Assembly: GCA_030272155.1 (NCBI GenBank)
Contig: CP126203.1
Location: 3,410,001 to 3,474,000, forward strand
DNA: 64,000 bases
Direction of reading: 5' to 3'
Origin: Tetradesmus obliquus
Lineage: Eukaryota; Chlorophyta; Chlorophyceae; Sphaeropleales; Scenedesmaceae
Both the position numbers and the translations under genes were made by a program. Below the pieces are notes generated by a model, which saw only the letters and a list, made by a program, of their open reading frames with translations, did not search any database and was not told the origin of the DNA. Shown piece by piece: positions 37,444 through 49,776 of this stretch; position 1 is the stretch's first letter, and every line of letters begins with the position of its first letter.

Positions 37444-38551
37444 GCGGCTGGCTGCTGCAGCTGTGGTTTACTGTACAGCAGGTATCACCATGCAGCGGAG
37501 GCAGACGAGCATCACTTGTAGGCTGCGCGTCTAGATTTTGCAGCGCACTGATCCAAGCAAAACGTGAGAGGGTTTGAGCTGGCAGGTTGCAGCAGCGGCT
37601 GCTCCCAGCAGCCTGTGGCAGCAGCCGCGCTGCGTTGCGCAACTTGTGTCCGACTGGGAGTCTGGCAGGTGTGCAGATCAAATAAGGAAAGTTGCCGAAT
37701 TGCATTCATTACAAGCATCAGCATCATGCAACATAATGCGCACTCACACCAGATCAATTTGTCATCGTTTGTAGTGTCAGGCTTCAGTGCAGTGTAAGTG
37801 ATGGCTGGAGTTGTGAATCATGCATGTGCTGATGTGCCAGATATTAGCTGATCTGGAGGAGCGCATGCTTCCTTGCCTTTGGCAAAGTTACAACAGCTGT
37901 GGCAGGAAACAGAGCCGTCCTGTGCCAGGGAGTGCACTCACGTGAGGCTGAACAAGGCAGGGACCTCTGGTTGTTTAAAGACCGACACCACCGGATTCAT
38001 CCCAAACATCACCCATCCCACTGTATCACATAGCTGTTCCTGGTGGCACACAGGGAGCCTCGCCCATCAACAAAGTGCACCAGGTGTGCAACAGCACCAT
38101 GATGTGCATCAGTCAACGCATACATGCAGTACATACCCGCAGGGTGGTTGAGACCACCCCCGCCCAGATACAAGCGCCTGACCCGCTCGCGCAAATCACA
38201 ATAGCAACAGCTGTCAGACACGACCTAGGCCTGCTTCTCATCCACGTCACTGTGCTGTATCCATTGCACTGCTTCAGCACATGCCACCCGTGCAATGCCA
38301 AAGACGCAAGGCATCAGCAACATGTGTGGCCAGCAACTTCTCAGCAATCTCTCCATACGCCGGCAAGAGTAGCACTGGCAGGTGCCTGTGCAGAGCAGCA
38401 CAAATGTAACCCACGCCGCCACTGCTGCTGCTGCTGCTGCTGGTGATGCTGCGGTTGCTGATGATGCTCAGCTGTTGCGAGGCGGCGGGCGTGTTAATGC
38501 TCTTTGTTCTGCCATGGCTGCTGCTGCTGCTGCTGCTGCTGCGCGCTGCAC
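37444..38551. other. Convergent 3' interval, LRR gene / PhlG-like gene
   Basis: About 1.1 kb between two convergent stop codons, so it is expected to be 3' untranslated sequence from both sides. It contains TGTAA at 37793-37797 (+) and a short CTG tract near 38421-38445. No gene was recognised. Confidence 0.55.
37793..37797 (+). terminator. Candidate TGTAA poly(A) signal, LRR membrane gene
   Basis: TGTAA lies 350 bases after the stop codon at 37441-37443. Confidence 0.45.
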
Positions 38552-39928
38552 TCAACCGATCTGTGGTGGCGGGCCCGGGCGCGGCGGGATGCTGTTGCAG
38601 TCGGGGAAGTACTTGCCAATATCATATCCGTCAAACTTGGCTTCATCACAGCACTGCTTGAAGCCGTCCCAGTTGTCTGGATCTGTCATGTCATAGTCGT
38701 CTTGGTCGCACTGGTAGTCTGGTGCGTTGCCTGGCGTGGGTGCGGCAGTAGCAGGTGCTGGAGGTGGGGACGTTGTTATTTGACAATGCGCTGCCTGTCA
38801 CAACGACGCATATCAGCTGGATGAGCTGTAATGCATGCAGGTTGTGAAAACAGACTGACTGTCCTTGCGTCCTGAAATAAATCGATTTGTGCGCAGTATT
38901 CCATCACATAGATGGACACTACCAAACTTAGCAACATGACAAGGTGCAGCGGCTCACTCAACCGAACAGTGACTCCAATCAAGAAGCAGCTCTGTCAGTT
39001 CCACCCTCAAAGTGATCAACCCGCCACCGTAATCAACCTGCCACAGTAAACCCATGAATCAAAGCATCACAGCAAGCTCCCAAACCACATCATATCCTCC
39101 TGTACCTCATAAAGCAGGCAGGCTGGCAGCAGTGCTGCACAGCTCTGCCAACAACTTTCTGTGTGGTAGTGTGACTTTCATCCCTGCTTGCCTGTCTCTG
39201 CCTTGTACACCTGTGGTAGCCACTGCGGCAACGCTGCCCACTCCTGCAGCGTGTGCATGACGTAGTAATTCACAGCCCTGCAGCACAGCAGCAAGTACAG
39301 GCAGCAGCAGGGGTTGTGAGAGACTGATGCTGCGGATGATGGGCCAAAGCCCGTGCTTTGGCCCATCACAGCAATCATTCGCGTTGCGGCTCTGCATTGT
39401 AGACACATAACACACTGCAAGACCTCTGTTTTGTCTTGCGCTGCTGTGCATGTTTCAAGCCCACAGGAGGGGCTTCACTCTGCCCAGAGCAACCAGGCGG
39501 CAATCAGGACAGGACTAGCATGCACACACTACTTAATCAGCTGCTGAGCTTCGACATCAGTGCTGGTCCTCCGCTGGACTGGCGTTGAATGCAAGGCTGC
39601 TTCATTGATGTGCAGATGTGATTCTGTCACTGTGCTGGCAGTTCAATGCAAATGCTTTTTACTCACAGCCTCCAGAGCTTGCCGCCTGGTGTGAAGCCAG
39701 CCCACAGCGGCTCCAGGTACGGCTCGTTGAAGATGACAGCCTGCAGACAAAAGTAACATGTCATGTAACACTGATGTAACACAGCCACCTGCAGCAGGTT
39801 CATCTGGTAGCAACGATTTGTTCTGTCAGCTGCGCAGCAGAGTCCATTAAAACGCAGTGTCAGCAATAATCAGCAGAACTTTAACGCCTAGTCCTATCGG
39901 CACTATACCAGGCATCAGCCGCAGGGTT

Positions 39929-39968
<40 letters not shown>

Positions 39969-40972
39969 GGTCGTAGGCACCAGAGCCAAACCAGATATAA
40001 GTGATTGCATGCTGTGACCAGGCTGCGCACTGCTGGACAATGTATAGCGCCTGGGTTGGTGTAGTGTGGCAATCTGCTGTGTCCATCTAGCGCAGCGGCG
40101 GCAGCTCACCACCCCATTAGGGTAGCCAACATTCCATGTGGTGATGACCCGCATCTCTGAGCCATTGCGGGGGTAGTACATGACGTTGCGGAACTCAACA
40201 AAGGGCCGCCACAGGTCGACGGGTAAGCAGCCAGCATCTTTGATGTTGAAGAGGTACCTGCCGGGATGACACCGCAGCACAGCGGTGTCAGGGGATGCAG
40301 CAAAGTAGCATCCCAAACAAGTCAGAGAAATTGTTCATGCGGCCTGTATGCAGCTTTGATGGTGGTGCGTGAGTTAAGTTGACGCGTCATGGCACACCAT
40401 GCACTGAGCAATTCATGTGCTGTTGTCGGCGGCACTGCATCAAAGTACTTAAATCGCCCTTGTCCTGCAGCAGGCAATGGATGCGTACTGTGTGCATGCC
40501 GCTGCCTGCAAGCCTAGCTGCAGAGTGAGCAGTTGTTGCGTGCAAGAGGTGCTACCAGCAACGAAAGCCGCCACAACGCCACTGATCTTGCAATGCAATG
40601 CCACTGCGGCATGCCTGCTGCCCTTGTGCAAACATCTCAAACGTTGACTCACTTCATGCTGATCGCCGATACTTCGAGGCCCGTCTCATCTGTGTCACTC
40701 GTAATCTCGGCCATCATCGATATGTTGAGCGTGGCGATCTTTTTGAGCTGCGCTGCGGTGATGCTGTTGCAGGTGTAACCAGGCTGGTTGGCAGGGCACT
40801 CCACATATGTGCTGTTCACTTTGCAGCCGCTTGCAGGAATCTCGCTCCACACCCACTTTGTTGCATTGCCAGGTACCACGTTGCCTTCGGCATCTGGTAC
40901 CAGCAAGTTCAGGTCCCTAGAGCTCCATTTGACACCCACGTGGTCCGAGGGATGCAAGAGTTGGAACATCTG

Positions 40973-41033
<61 letters not shown>

Positions 41034-42031
41034 GTGTGGCATCATGGCTGTCACTGCGCGGTGCAGCGGCACCTGCAGTGTCAGCATCAGCGCGGACAGC
41101 TCTGTGCTGGAACCACAGCCAGCAGCTGCTGCAGCGTGCTGTCGGACTGCTTGCCTGGCCTGCACTGGGCCAGCTTTACTGCGCTGGGGATATCACTGCA
41201 CAGCGTTGCACACGATCATAAGTTTGAGCGATACTTTAGGAGATGCCAACAACAACCTGCCGAACCACGGTTTACAAACCCTCACCTGCCACTTCTTGCC
41301 GTCCCTGGGATCCGCCACTTGCTTGTCCATGTTGTTCCACATCCAGCGCACCATCTCAGGCGTAACCCCCTTGATTGGTGCATGGCGCAGCTTCCAGATC
41401 ACTGCCTTGCCCTTACTGGCATCTTTGACCGACGTTGCATAGGGCTTGTTCTTTACAAATGGGGGCCGCACCCATGCAGTACCGTTCCAAATAGCCATGG
41501 TTAGGCTGCGCTCATAGTTGTAAGGTGCTGGTCGGGAGCATGGCAAGTCAGCTGGGTTGTCCAAATCCATTTTGGGTAGGTACTGACTGGCAGTAGCATG
41601 CGCACCACAAGCAGCAGCAGCAGCAGGAGTGAACACAGTAGATGCGGGAGAAGACAGGGAGGCGGTCTGAAACCTGCACAGCAGCAGCGAGTGGTGGCTA
41701 CAGCTGCGGGCCAGGCTTTACAATGTGCAGGACAGTCAGGTGTGCAGTGATGGCAGCAATGGGAGTGTACTCCCATTGCTGCTGTGATGGACGCGAGGGG
41801 CAAGGACGCTGTTGAGACAATGCCATCGTGTTCCACGTGTGTTTGCTGGTGTTTGAAGCACCGAGTTGTGCAACTACAGCACGTCCTGCAAGAGGAAACT
41901 GCTGCTCACCTGAAGTTGGAGCAGCTCTGCTGTATCACCACCTGCTCCAGCAAATCATCTGTAGGTGCGGCAGTCGAGCAAGATGCGGCAAAAAGTACAA
42001 ACGCCAGCGATAACAGTATAATGCGACCCAT
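38552..42031 (-). CDS. Secreted PhlG / DAPG-hydrolase-like protein with acidic Cys-containing tail
   Basis: Exons in transcript order: 41942-42031, 41286-41666, 40653-40969, 40110-40257, 39667-39740, 39211-39277 and 38552-38794; all junctions are in phase, 439 residues. Residues 1-22 are a clear signal peptide (MGRIILLSLAFVLFAASCSTAA). The core resembles bacterial 2,4-diacetylphloroglucinol hydrolase PhlG, a zinc C-C hydrolase: KGVTPEMVRWMWNNMD (~residues 123-138), then HPSDH (163-167), a buried-looking MMAEI, and HTLQEW (345-350). The last contains the H-x3-E pattern of the zinc site. The tail after residue 357 is Pro-rich, then acidic with four Cys. The stop-like TGA at 39663 is removed by a GTGAGT donor at 39666. 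The substrate cannot be read from sequence; the assignment rests on remembered motifs, not an alignment. Confidence 0.52.
39934..39967 (-). repeat. (CTG)n tract on the sense strand of the PhlG-like gene
   Basis: CAG repeats on the + strand read CTG in the gene's direction. The tract lies inside the intron between exons 4 and 5. Confidence 0.9.
40977..41031 (-). repeat. Long (CTG)n tract abutting an acceptor in the PhlG-like gene
   Basis: About 18 CAG units on the + strand, CTG on the sense strand, end six bases before the acceptor of exon 40653-40969. Length variation between strains would be expected. Confidence 0.92.
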
Positions 42032-42997
42032 GATGAGGCCACTTGCAGCACGTGCAGCCAGCAGTGGTGCTGATTTGGTGGATACGAGCGGGAGCTGGCT
42101 CGTAGGCGGCAGCACGTTATCAGCGGACGTTGCTGCTGAAGTAACAGCAGTGCACGTGTGTGCTTCAAGCTGAAGCAGCCACACAGCGAGTAAGCTGTTG
42201 TGACAAGTTCTGCGAACTTCTCTTTGGTCGTGAACCGTCATGCACCTCCTGTTCACCACAGTTATTTTGACATGATTTTGAAAGGTTTCAAGCTGTACTG
42301 GTCGTACGCAAGTTCGCCTGTGCCGGGTGTCACCGCTCGCTGCGGTGAGGACCGGCCACCGGCCAGCATGGCTGGCCAGGAGCCTAGCCAGCGCTGGTGA
42401 CAACACTGCAGAGTGCCTTGGGTGGCCACGCCAGCAGCAGGATACCCCTGCCTCCACAGACTTTGAAAAGCGGGCATAGTCACAGTGTTCGGTGCCTTGT
42501 GTTCGAGGTGTAAGCACAGCACAAACAGGTCACGATGACACACTCATGGCCTGCGTTGTGAGGCACATGCCAAGTGCAACCATGATGGTTGCAGACGGGC
42601 TTGACAATGTTCTTCTCGTGGTACACACAGACTTGAAGGCCAATTAAACTGGTGGTGTTTGCTGTACGCTACATGAACTCATCAGCATGCAGAATGGTGC
42701 CGCAGCGCATGCTCAGCTGTACTATGCTGCTGGCTGCCCTCTTTTGTTCATCCCACCAGCGGCACAGGCCACTCAATTCAACTTTGATATGTTCAGCACC
42801 CGGCTCAATGCTGCCAGCAGGGGGGCAGGCCGCCTGACCAACCTGGGCAAAACCCGGGCTGCCCACGTGGAGGTCTGTTGCTGCTGACGCTGACGTGGCT
42901 TGCCGAAAAGCAGTAGCGTTTTCCGCTATGTATGCGAACTCCCTCTACTGGCCACCTGGTCCTATTCTGTTGATTCTTCCAAAAACCTTTTGCAGCT
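42032..42997. promoter_or_regulatory. Divergent intergenic region, PhlG-like gene / acyl-CoA oxidase
   Basis: About 970 bp with promoters for both directions. An in-frame-looking ORF, 42687-42889, ends in a possible donor (GAG before GTCTGT at 42872). It could be an untranslated or alternative first exon of the oxidase, but the phase fits only if the next exon starts at 43004, inside the ATG exon. Confidence 0.45.
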
Positions 42998-44698
42998 ATG
43001 GAGGCACAGCGGAGGCTGCAAATCATTTCGGGGCATTTGGTGCCTCATGGCGCATCTCGGCCCGATGTGCTGGCGCTGCAGAGGCTGCTAGATCACGACA
43101 ATCTTGAGCTACGAGCTCGCATGAAGGACTTCTTCAAGGATGAGCTCTATGTGCCTCGGTAGGCAGCACCGGCATGGCTGCAGTAGCCAGCAGCAGCAAC
43201 AGCTTTCGGCATGCTTAGTGCAGGCATGGCATCATTCCAGGAGTAAGATAAGCAATGAAACCGCAACATTTGGCTTGCTAAATACCAGCTGGCAGCGGTT
43301 CGTGCATGTAGCTTGCAGGAAGGGTAGTGCAGCAGCACTTGCAACAGCAGTAGCCATGCAACACAGGCCTTTACTGCAGCAACATGATGGAGAAGCTCGG
43401 GAATGTGCACCATTGCTGTTAAATACGATAGCATGCACATCTTTGGAGCAGAGGTCCCCTGGCTCATGCTCCTCCTTTTTTGCATGCAGCCCTGCCAGGG
43501 CACCAGGCTGGTGCATGCAGCATGCAAGATTCAGGGCAATGGCTGCAGCTGTGCTTCTGCAGCAAACAGGCACGATGTTATAGCAGGCAGCATTCCCCGC
43601 GGGGCCATTGCTGGTGGTTTGTATTAATCAACATCACCTCAGTATCCTGCAACAGCAAACACCCAGCCGCTTTCCTGTCCCCCATGTCTCTGTCCCCTGT
43701 CCTGCAAGCTCCCGCACCTTTCCCGCAAGCCCGCCCCATTTCCTGCACGGCCGCCTCAATTCCTGCAAACCCTTTCCTGCAAACTTCCCCTGCATTCCTG
43801 CAGGTATGACATGGACCTGCGCTACAGCCGAGAGCTGGCACTGCAGCGTCTGGCCAAGTTCTGCCGCGCAGGCTTTGTCAGTGTGACAGACTTCAGGCTG
43901 TCCCCGCTGAAGATCTTTGCGGCACACGAGGTGGCGGCGCTGGTTGACCCCAGCATGGCGACAAAGATGACAGTGCAGTTCAACCTGTTCGGTGAGCTGC
44001 TTTTCATCAAACCTGGCAGCAACAGCCGCAGCAGCAGCTAGTTTGTAAAGATGGACAGTCTAGCATGAAAAAAGCAAAGCTGCGTACCTTGTTTGTGTAC
44101 CTGGTTGACGCAAGCATGGCAATCAAGACGACGGTGCAGTTAAACGTGTTTGTTGAGCTGCGTTTCATCAAACCTGGCAGCAACAGCCGCAGCAGCAGCT
44201 AGTTTGTGTACCTGGTTGACCCAAGCATGGCGACAAAGATGACGGTGCAGTTCAACCTGCTCGGTGAGCTGGGTATTTGAACCATGTAGCAGCAGCAGAA
44301 GCTACATTGTATCCCTGTGTGTTACCTGCAATTCTCTATAGTGTATCTCTGGTAGACCCCCTAATGGCACAAAGATGACTGTGCGGTTTACCCTGTTTTG
44401 TGAGGAGCATTGGCTCTGATGCTGGCAGCAGCAGCAGCAGCAGGGTTGCCACATGTACAAATTTGGTTGACCGCTTTGGCAAGCTGTTAGGGCCTGCTTC
44501 AAATCCCACTGTTGCCCACAGCAGGTGCGCTGAAAGCAGACACTGCAGCACCTGCTGCAGCTTCAGCAGGCACTCTACGCTGCAGACCTCCAGCAGCAGC
44601 AAGTAGACTGGAGCTGCGAGGTTTGAGGCAGCAGCAATGGCTTGCGGCAGCACGCCACACAATGTACTTTTGAGGTGCTGTTGCCCTGAAGCTTGCAT

Positions 44699-44734
<36 letters not shown>

Positions 44735-44827
44735 GCTGCTGATTGCTGTGCAGGCGGCACAGTGCTGAAGCTGGGCACTGCCCGCCACCACCAGGGCCTG
44801 CTGCTTTACTTGAAGCAGGCTCAGATG

Positions 44828-44875
<48 letters not shown>

Positions 44876-44954
44876 GCAGGCGGCACTGTGCTGAAGCTGG
44901 GCACTGCCCGCCACCACCAGGGCCTGCTGCTCCACTTGAAGTAGCCCTCAGATG

Positions 44955-44985
<31 letters not shown>

Positions 44986-47584
44986 TGTGCAGGCGGCACA
45001 GTGCTGAAGCTGGGCACTGCCCGCCACCACCAGGGCCTGCTGCGGGGCATCGACAATGTGGACGCCATTGGGTGCTTTGCGCTTACAGAGCTGGGCTTTG
45101 GTGAGGATGGTTTCATGCAATTGTGCGGGCTTCCAGCCTGTTGAGACGTTCTGAGTGCTTGCTGCATTACAGCTTGTTGAAATCAGCTGGTTGCTTGCCG
45201 ACAGCAAGACGCCATTGGCTGCTTTGCACTGACAGAGCTGGGCTTTGGTGAGGAGGGTTTAAGGTTGTGCGGGCTTTCAGCATTTTAAGACCTGCTGGTT
45301 GCTTGCTGACAGCAAGACGCCATCGGCTGCATCGTCCTGACAGAGCTGGGCTGTGGTGAAATCCTGCAGTTGTGCACCAGACCCTTACTGTCATGTGGTC
45401 AGTATCAAAGCCTGTTCTGCGTCGTGCCTCCCCGTTTCCCACTGCTGCGCCGCTGCATGACTGCCGTGCCTCTCCTGCAGGCAACAATGCGGTGGAGATG
45501 CCTGCCGTGCCTCTCCTGCAGGCAGCAATGCGGTGCCTCTCCTGCAGGCAACAATGCGGTGGAGATGCAAACCACCGCCACCTGGCAGCCATCCAGCAGC
45601 AGCTTCACCATCCAACGCCAATGCATACAAATAACATTGCGCCCACTGCTTGTTCACACTGCATCTGCTTGTGTCCTGCAGGCAACAACGCGGTGGAGAT
45701 GCAGACCACCGCCACCTGGCAGCCAGCCAGCGGCACTTTCATGATCCACTGCCCCAGCACACTGAGCCAGAAGTACTGGATCGCCAACAGCGCTGTGTCA
45801 TGCCTGCTGCTTGTGCCTCCTGTCTCCTGCAGGGAACAGCACGGACCACCGCCTGCTCTCAGCCGGCAATTTTGTCATTCACTGCTTACTTGAGACGTAC
45901 CTGTGCGCCTGCTGCTTTTGTCCTGCAGGCAACAATGCGGTGGAGATGCAGACCACCGCCACCTGGCAGCCATCCAGCGGCACTTTCATCATCCACAGCC
46001 CCAGCACACTGAGCCAGAAATACTGGATCACCAACAGCGCTGTGCACGCGCAGTGGTGCGTCGTGTTTGCGCAGCTGCTGATGGGCGGCCAGAACCACGG
46101 CATCCACGGCTTCCTGGTCAGGTGCGGGGATGTTATATGACTGGCATAACACATTGTTAATTGTTACATCAGGGTCAGCGCAGTGCACGCGCAGTGGTGC
46201 GTGGTGTTCGCGCAGCTGCTGATGGGCGGCAGTAACTACGGCATCATCGGCTTCATGGTCGGGTGCGGGGTTGCTATGTGACTGTCATAACGATGTTGTC
46301 AATGTCACATTGTAGTCAGTGCGGTGCACGCGCAGTGGTGCGTGCGTCTCTCACCACCATCACTGCTGCTGCTGCTGCTGCCGCCGCCGCAGGATCCGCA
46401 ACGACGACATGACGCCCTGCAAGGGTGTCACCATCCACGACATGGGACACAAGATGGGCTGCAATGGCGTGGACAACGGGCAGCTGTCCTTTGAGCACTA
46501 CTCAGTGCCACGGGAGGCGCTGCTGAATGCATTCAGCGAGGTGGCAGCGGACGGCAGCTTCAGCAGCAGCATCCCCAAGGCGCGGGACAGGTTCCTCAAG
46601 GTGTGTATTACATGACATGTTACATGACATGTTACATGCCTTTACATTCAATCGTCAGATTGGTGTGTGTTCCCTTACAAGTATGCTGCGCAGCACTTTG
46701 CTCGCGGGGTGATGTTTATTGTTCTGCTGCACAGCTGGTTATTGTCTCGTGCCTAGCATGTGAAGCGCTGGTATACAACACTGCTTTATATAGATCACCC
46801 ACGGGCTTTGAAACCCAGCATTAATCTGTTACTCCTTGCAGTTGGCGTACCAGCTGCTGTCGGGCCGCATCTGCATTGCAAGCATGATGCAGAGCGTGAG
46901 CAAGCTGTCCATGCCTGTTTGAAAACCCAACAAGCAAATCAGACATCACTTTGCCACTCCCTGCAGGTGGCAGACCAGCTGCTGTCGGGCCGCATCTGCA
47001 TAGCCAGCATGATGCAGAGCGTGAGCAAGCTGTCGCTGACCATCGCAATGCGCTACGCCGGCAGTAGGCTGGCTGTAGGCCCCACCGGCCACAGCGACAT
47101 GCCTATTTTGGACTACCAGCTGCAGCAGCGCGCGCTGCTGCCGCTGCTGGCACGCACCGTGGCGCTGCAGGTGGGCCTTGCGCAGTCGCTGCTGCGGTGT
47201 CAATCGTGCTGCTGTTTTGTTCCACCGTGTCATATTGGGTGCTGCCGCTGCTGGCACGTACCGTGGCGCTGCAGGTGGGCCTTGCGCAGTCGCTGCTGCG
47301 GTGTCAATCGTGCTGCTGTTTTGTTCCACCGTGTCATATTGGGTGCTGCCGCTGCTGGCACGTACCGTGGCGCTGCAGGTGGGTGGGGCCTGTGTGCTTG
47401 GTGCGGCTTGCACTGCTTCTGTGTTGTATGGTTAGTGCGGTGCAGACAGTGCCTGCTGTGGGTGTGTCAAGATGCTTATAGTATCTAGTAACACGTGCAC
47501 ATGCTGTGCGGTCACATGCTGCTGCCTGCTGCTAGCAGCGGCCGCTGATGGCGCTGGAGAGGTTGGAATTTAGCTCACACCTTA

Positions 47585-47627
<43 letters not shown>

Positions 47628-49044
47628 ACCAGATCGGGCTCAACTATGTGAAGGACCGCTGGGCAGCCGCATCAGGCTTCGACGGCAAGCCAGTGGACCC
47701 CAAGGTGCGGCGCAGAAGCTAGACCTCTTACCCTTGCAAGTAAAGCCCTGGTATCGGTCCTTAGCAGGCGCAGCTGCTGGGCCTGCAGCTCGTGTCCCTG
47801 CTGCACGTGTTTGCATGCAGCTGTGCGCACATACCATGACATGACTTTGCGGCTTCTGCTGCTGCTGCTGCTGCAGGTTGGCCTGGAGGTTGTGGTGCTG
47901 TGCTGCGCCATCAAGCCGCTGTGCGCGTGGAACGCAGAGACGTGCGCAACAACCAGCAGGTGTGCAGCAGCTGGCTGTTCATCTTCCTTGCTGCCTGTTC
48001 TCTCTTCTTGCATGTGGCCTGCCAGGTGCTTGCGCTTCAAAGTTTACAAGGGAGTTATCATTTTGGAACCTGCCTTGCTGTGCTGCAACGAAGCGCTGTG
48101 GGTCCAGGGCTATCTGAACATGTGTCGGGCTGCTGCTGTGTGTATTTTTGCGCTGTATTGCGCTGTGTCACATCCGTGCCTCATTGCGTTGCTGCGGTGT
48201 GTGCTGCAGGGAGCGCTGTGGCGGGCAGGGCTACCTGAGCGTGAACCGCTGACTGCTGCGTCACACTGCTGTGGTTCGCATGTGCCACACTGCTGGCTGT
48301 TCACATATGTCACACTGCCGCCATGTGGTTGTGCTGCTTTGTTTCTGCAGGGAGCGCTGCGGCGGGCAGGGCTACCTGAGCGTGAACCGCTTTGGGGAGC
48401 TCATCGGCTTTGCGCATGCAGGCATGACGGCAGAGGGAGACAACAGGTGCGGCGGCTGGCTGGCAGCCCCTGCCTTTCTTGTTGTGAGTATTACAGTACA
48501 GTAATCTTATAATTGCTAAGGAGCCGCTGAACATGCTGACCTGGGTGGCTGTTGCAGCACTTAGGCGGCTGTTGCCAAAGTGTAATAAACATGTTACCGT
48601 GTCATTTCTGTTTCTGCAGGGTGCTAATGCAAAAGGTGGCTAAGGAGCTGCTGGGCATGCTGACCTGGCCAGGCATCGCAGCACGCCTGGCAGCAGCAGA
48701 GCTCGCAGCAGCGCCGCTGGCAGCAGGCAACCTGGCAGCGCTGCATGCAGCAGCGGCGGCGGCTGGCAGCAGCAGCAGCGGCAGCGGTGCAGGGCTGGAT
48801 TTGGAAGTGCTGCGGAAGATGATGCAGGTGTGTGTATCTTTGAGAATGTAGACTTTAGTGTGCTGGTGTTCTACTGCTACTGCTGCTTGATCAGCCCTGC
48901 TGGGTGCTTGTTTGTTACTCGTGCTGCTCTGCCTTCCGTGTATTGCGCTGGCACTTGTGTGCGGCAGATGCGCGAGATGCGGCTGCTGTGGCACTTGCAA
49001 CTGTGATGCGGCGCAGTCGGCTGCTATTTCAGCGCTGCTGCTTC

Positions 49045-49082
<38 letters not shown>

Positions 49083-49507
49083 GTATTGATTGTTATGTTG
49101 TGTCACGCGTGCACTGGTGTTACATTTGTGCGCAGGTGCGTGAGATGCGGCTGCTGCGGCAGCTGGCCAGTGTGATGCGGCAGGCCTCAGCGGCGGGCGG
49201 CTTCTTTGACGCCTGGATGAAGCAGCAGAGCGACCTGGTGCAGGGCGCGGCGCAAGCCTTCGCAGGTGCGGCACAAAGCGTGTTGCTGCTACTTGTTCAG
49301 CAGTTCTTTTTGCAAACTGTTTGTCAACAGTTGCGTCTGGCGTTGATGTCAGCGCGTGCAGCCCAAAGCTCCCTTGCCATTTGTTGCAGACTCATCAAGC
49401 CTTATGCTGGTGCTGCTGCAGAGCGTGAGGTGCTGGAGGCGTGCCTGCGCTGCCTGGAAGGCCCAGGCATGACCCCCGGGCTGCATATCAATAGCCACAC
49501 GCATCAA

Positions 49508-49540
<33 letters not shown>

Positions 49541-49733
49541 AGAGCGCGAGGTGCTGGAGGCCTGCCTGGAGGGCCCAGGCATGACCCCACCTGCCTACGT
49601 GTAGTGCTCACACCAACCCTGCTGCTGCTGCTGCTGTTGCTGCTGTGCTGCTGCTGCTACCGCAGGGCGTGCCTGCACCGCCTGGGGGGCCGGGCTTGTC
49701 TTCACCTGCCTATGCATAGTGCTCAAACACATC

Positions 49734-49776
<43 letters not shown>

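Noticed and set aside
39663-39665. TGA (minus strand) after KLWRL as the end of the PhlG-like protein.
   Set aside because: A GTGAGT donor overlaps it, and two further in-phase exons with coding character (AVNYYVMHTLQEW and the acidic Cys tail) follow.
42687-42889. Upstream open frame as the first coding exon of the acyl-CoA oxidase.
   Set aside because: Its donor phase does not fit the acceptor before the ATG at 42998, and the PTS2 would then be internal. Kept only as a possible untranslated exon.
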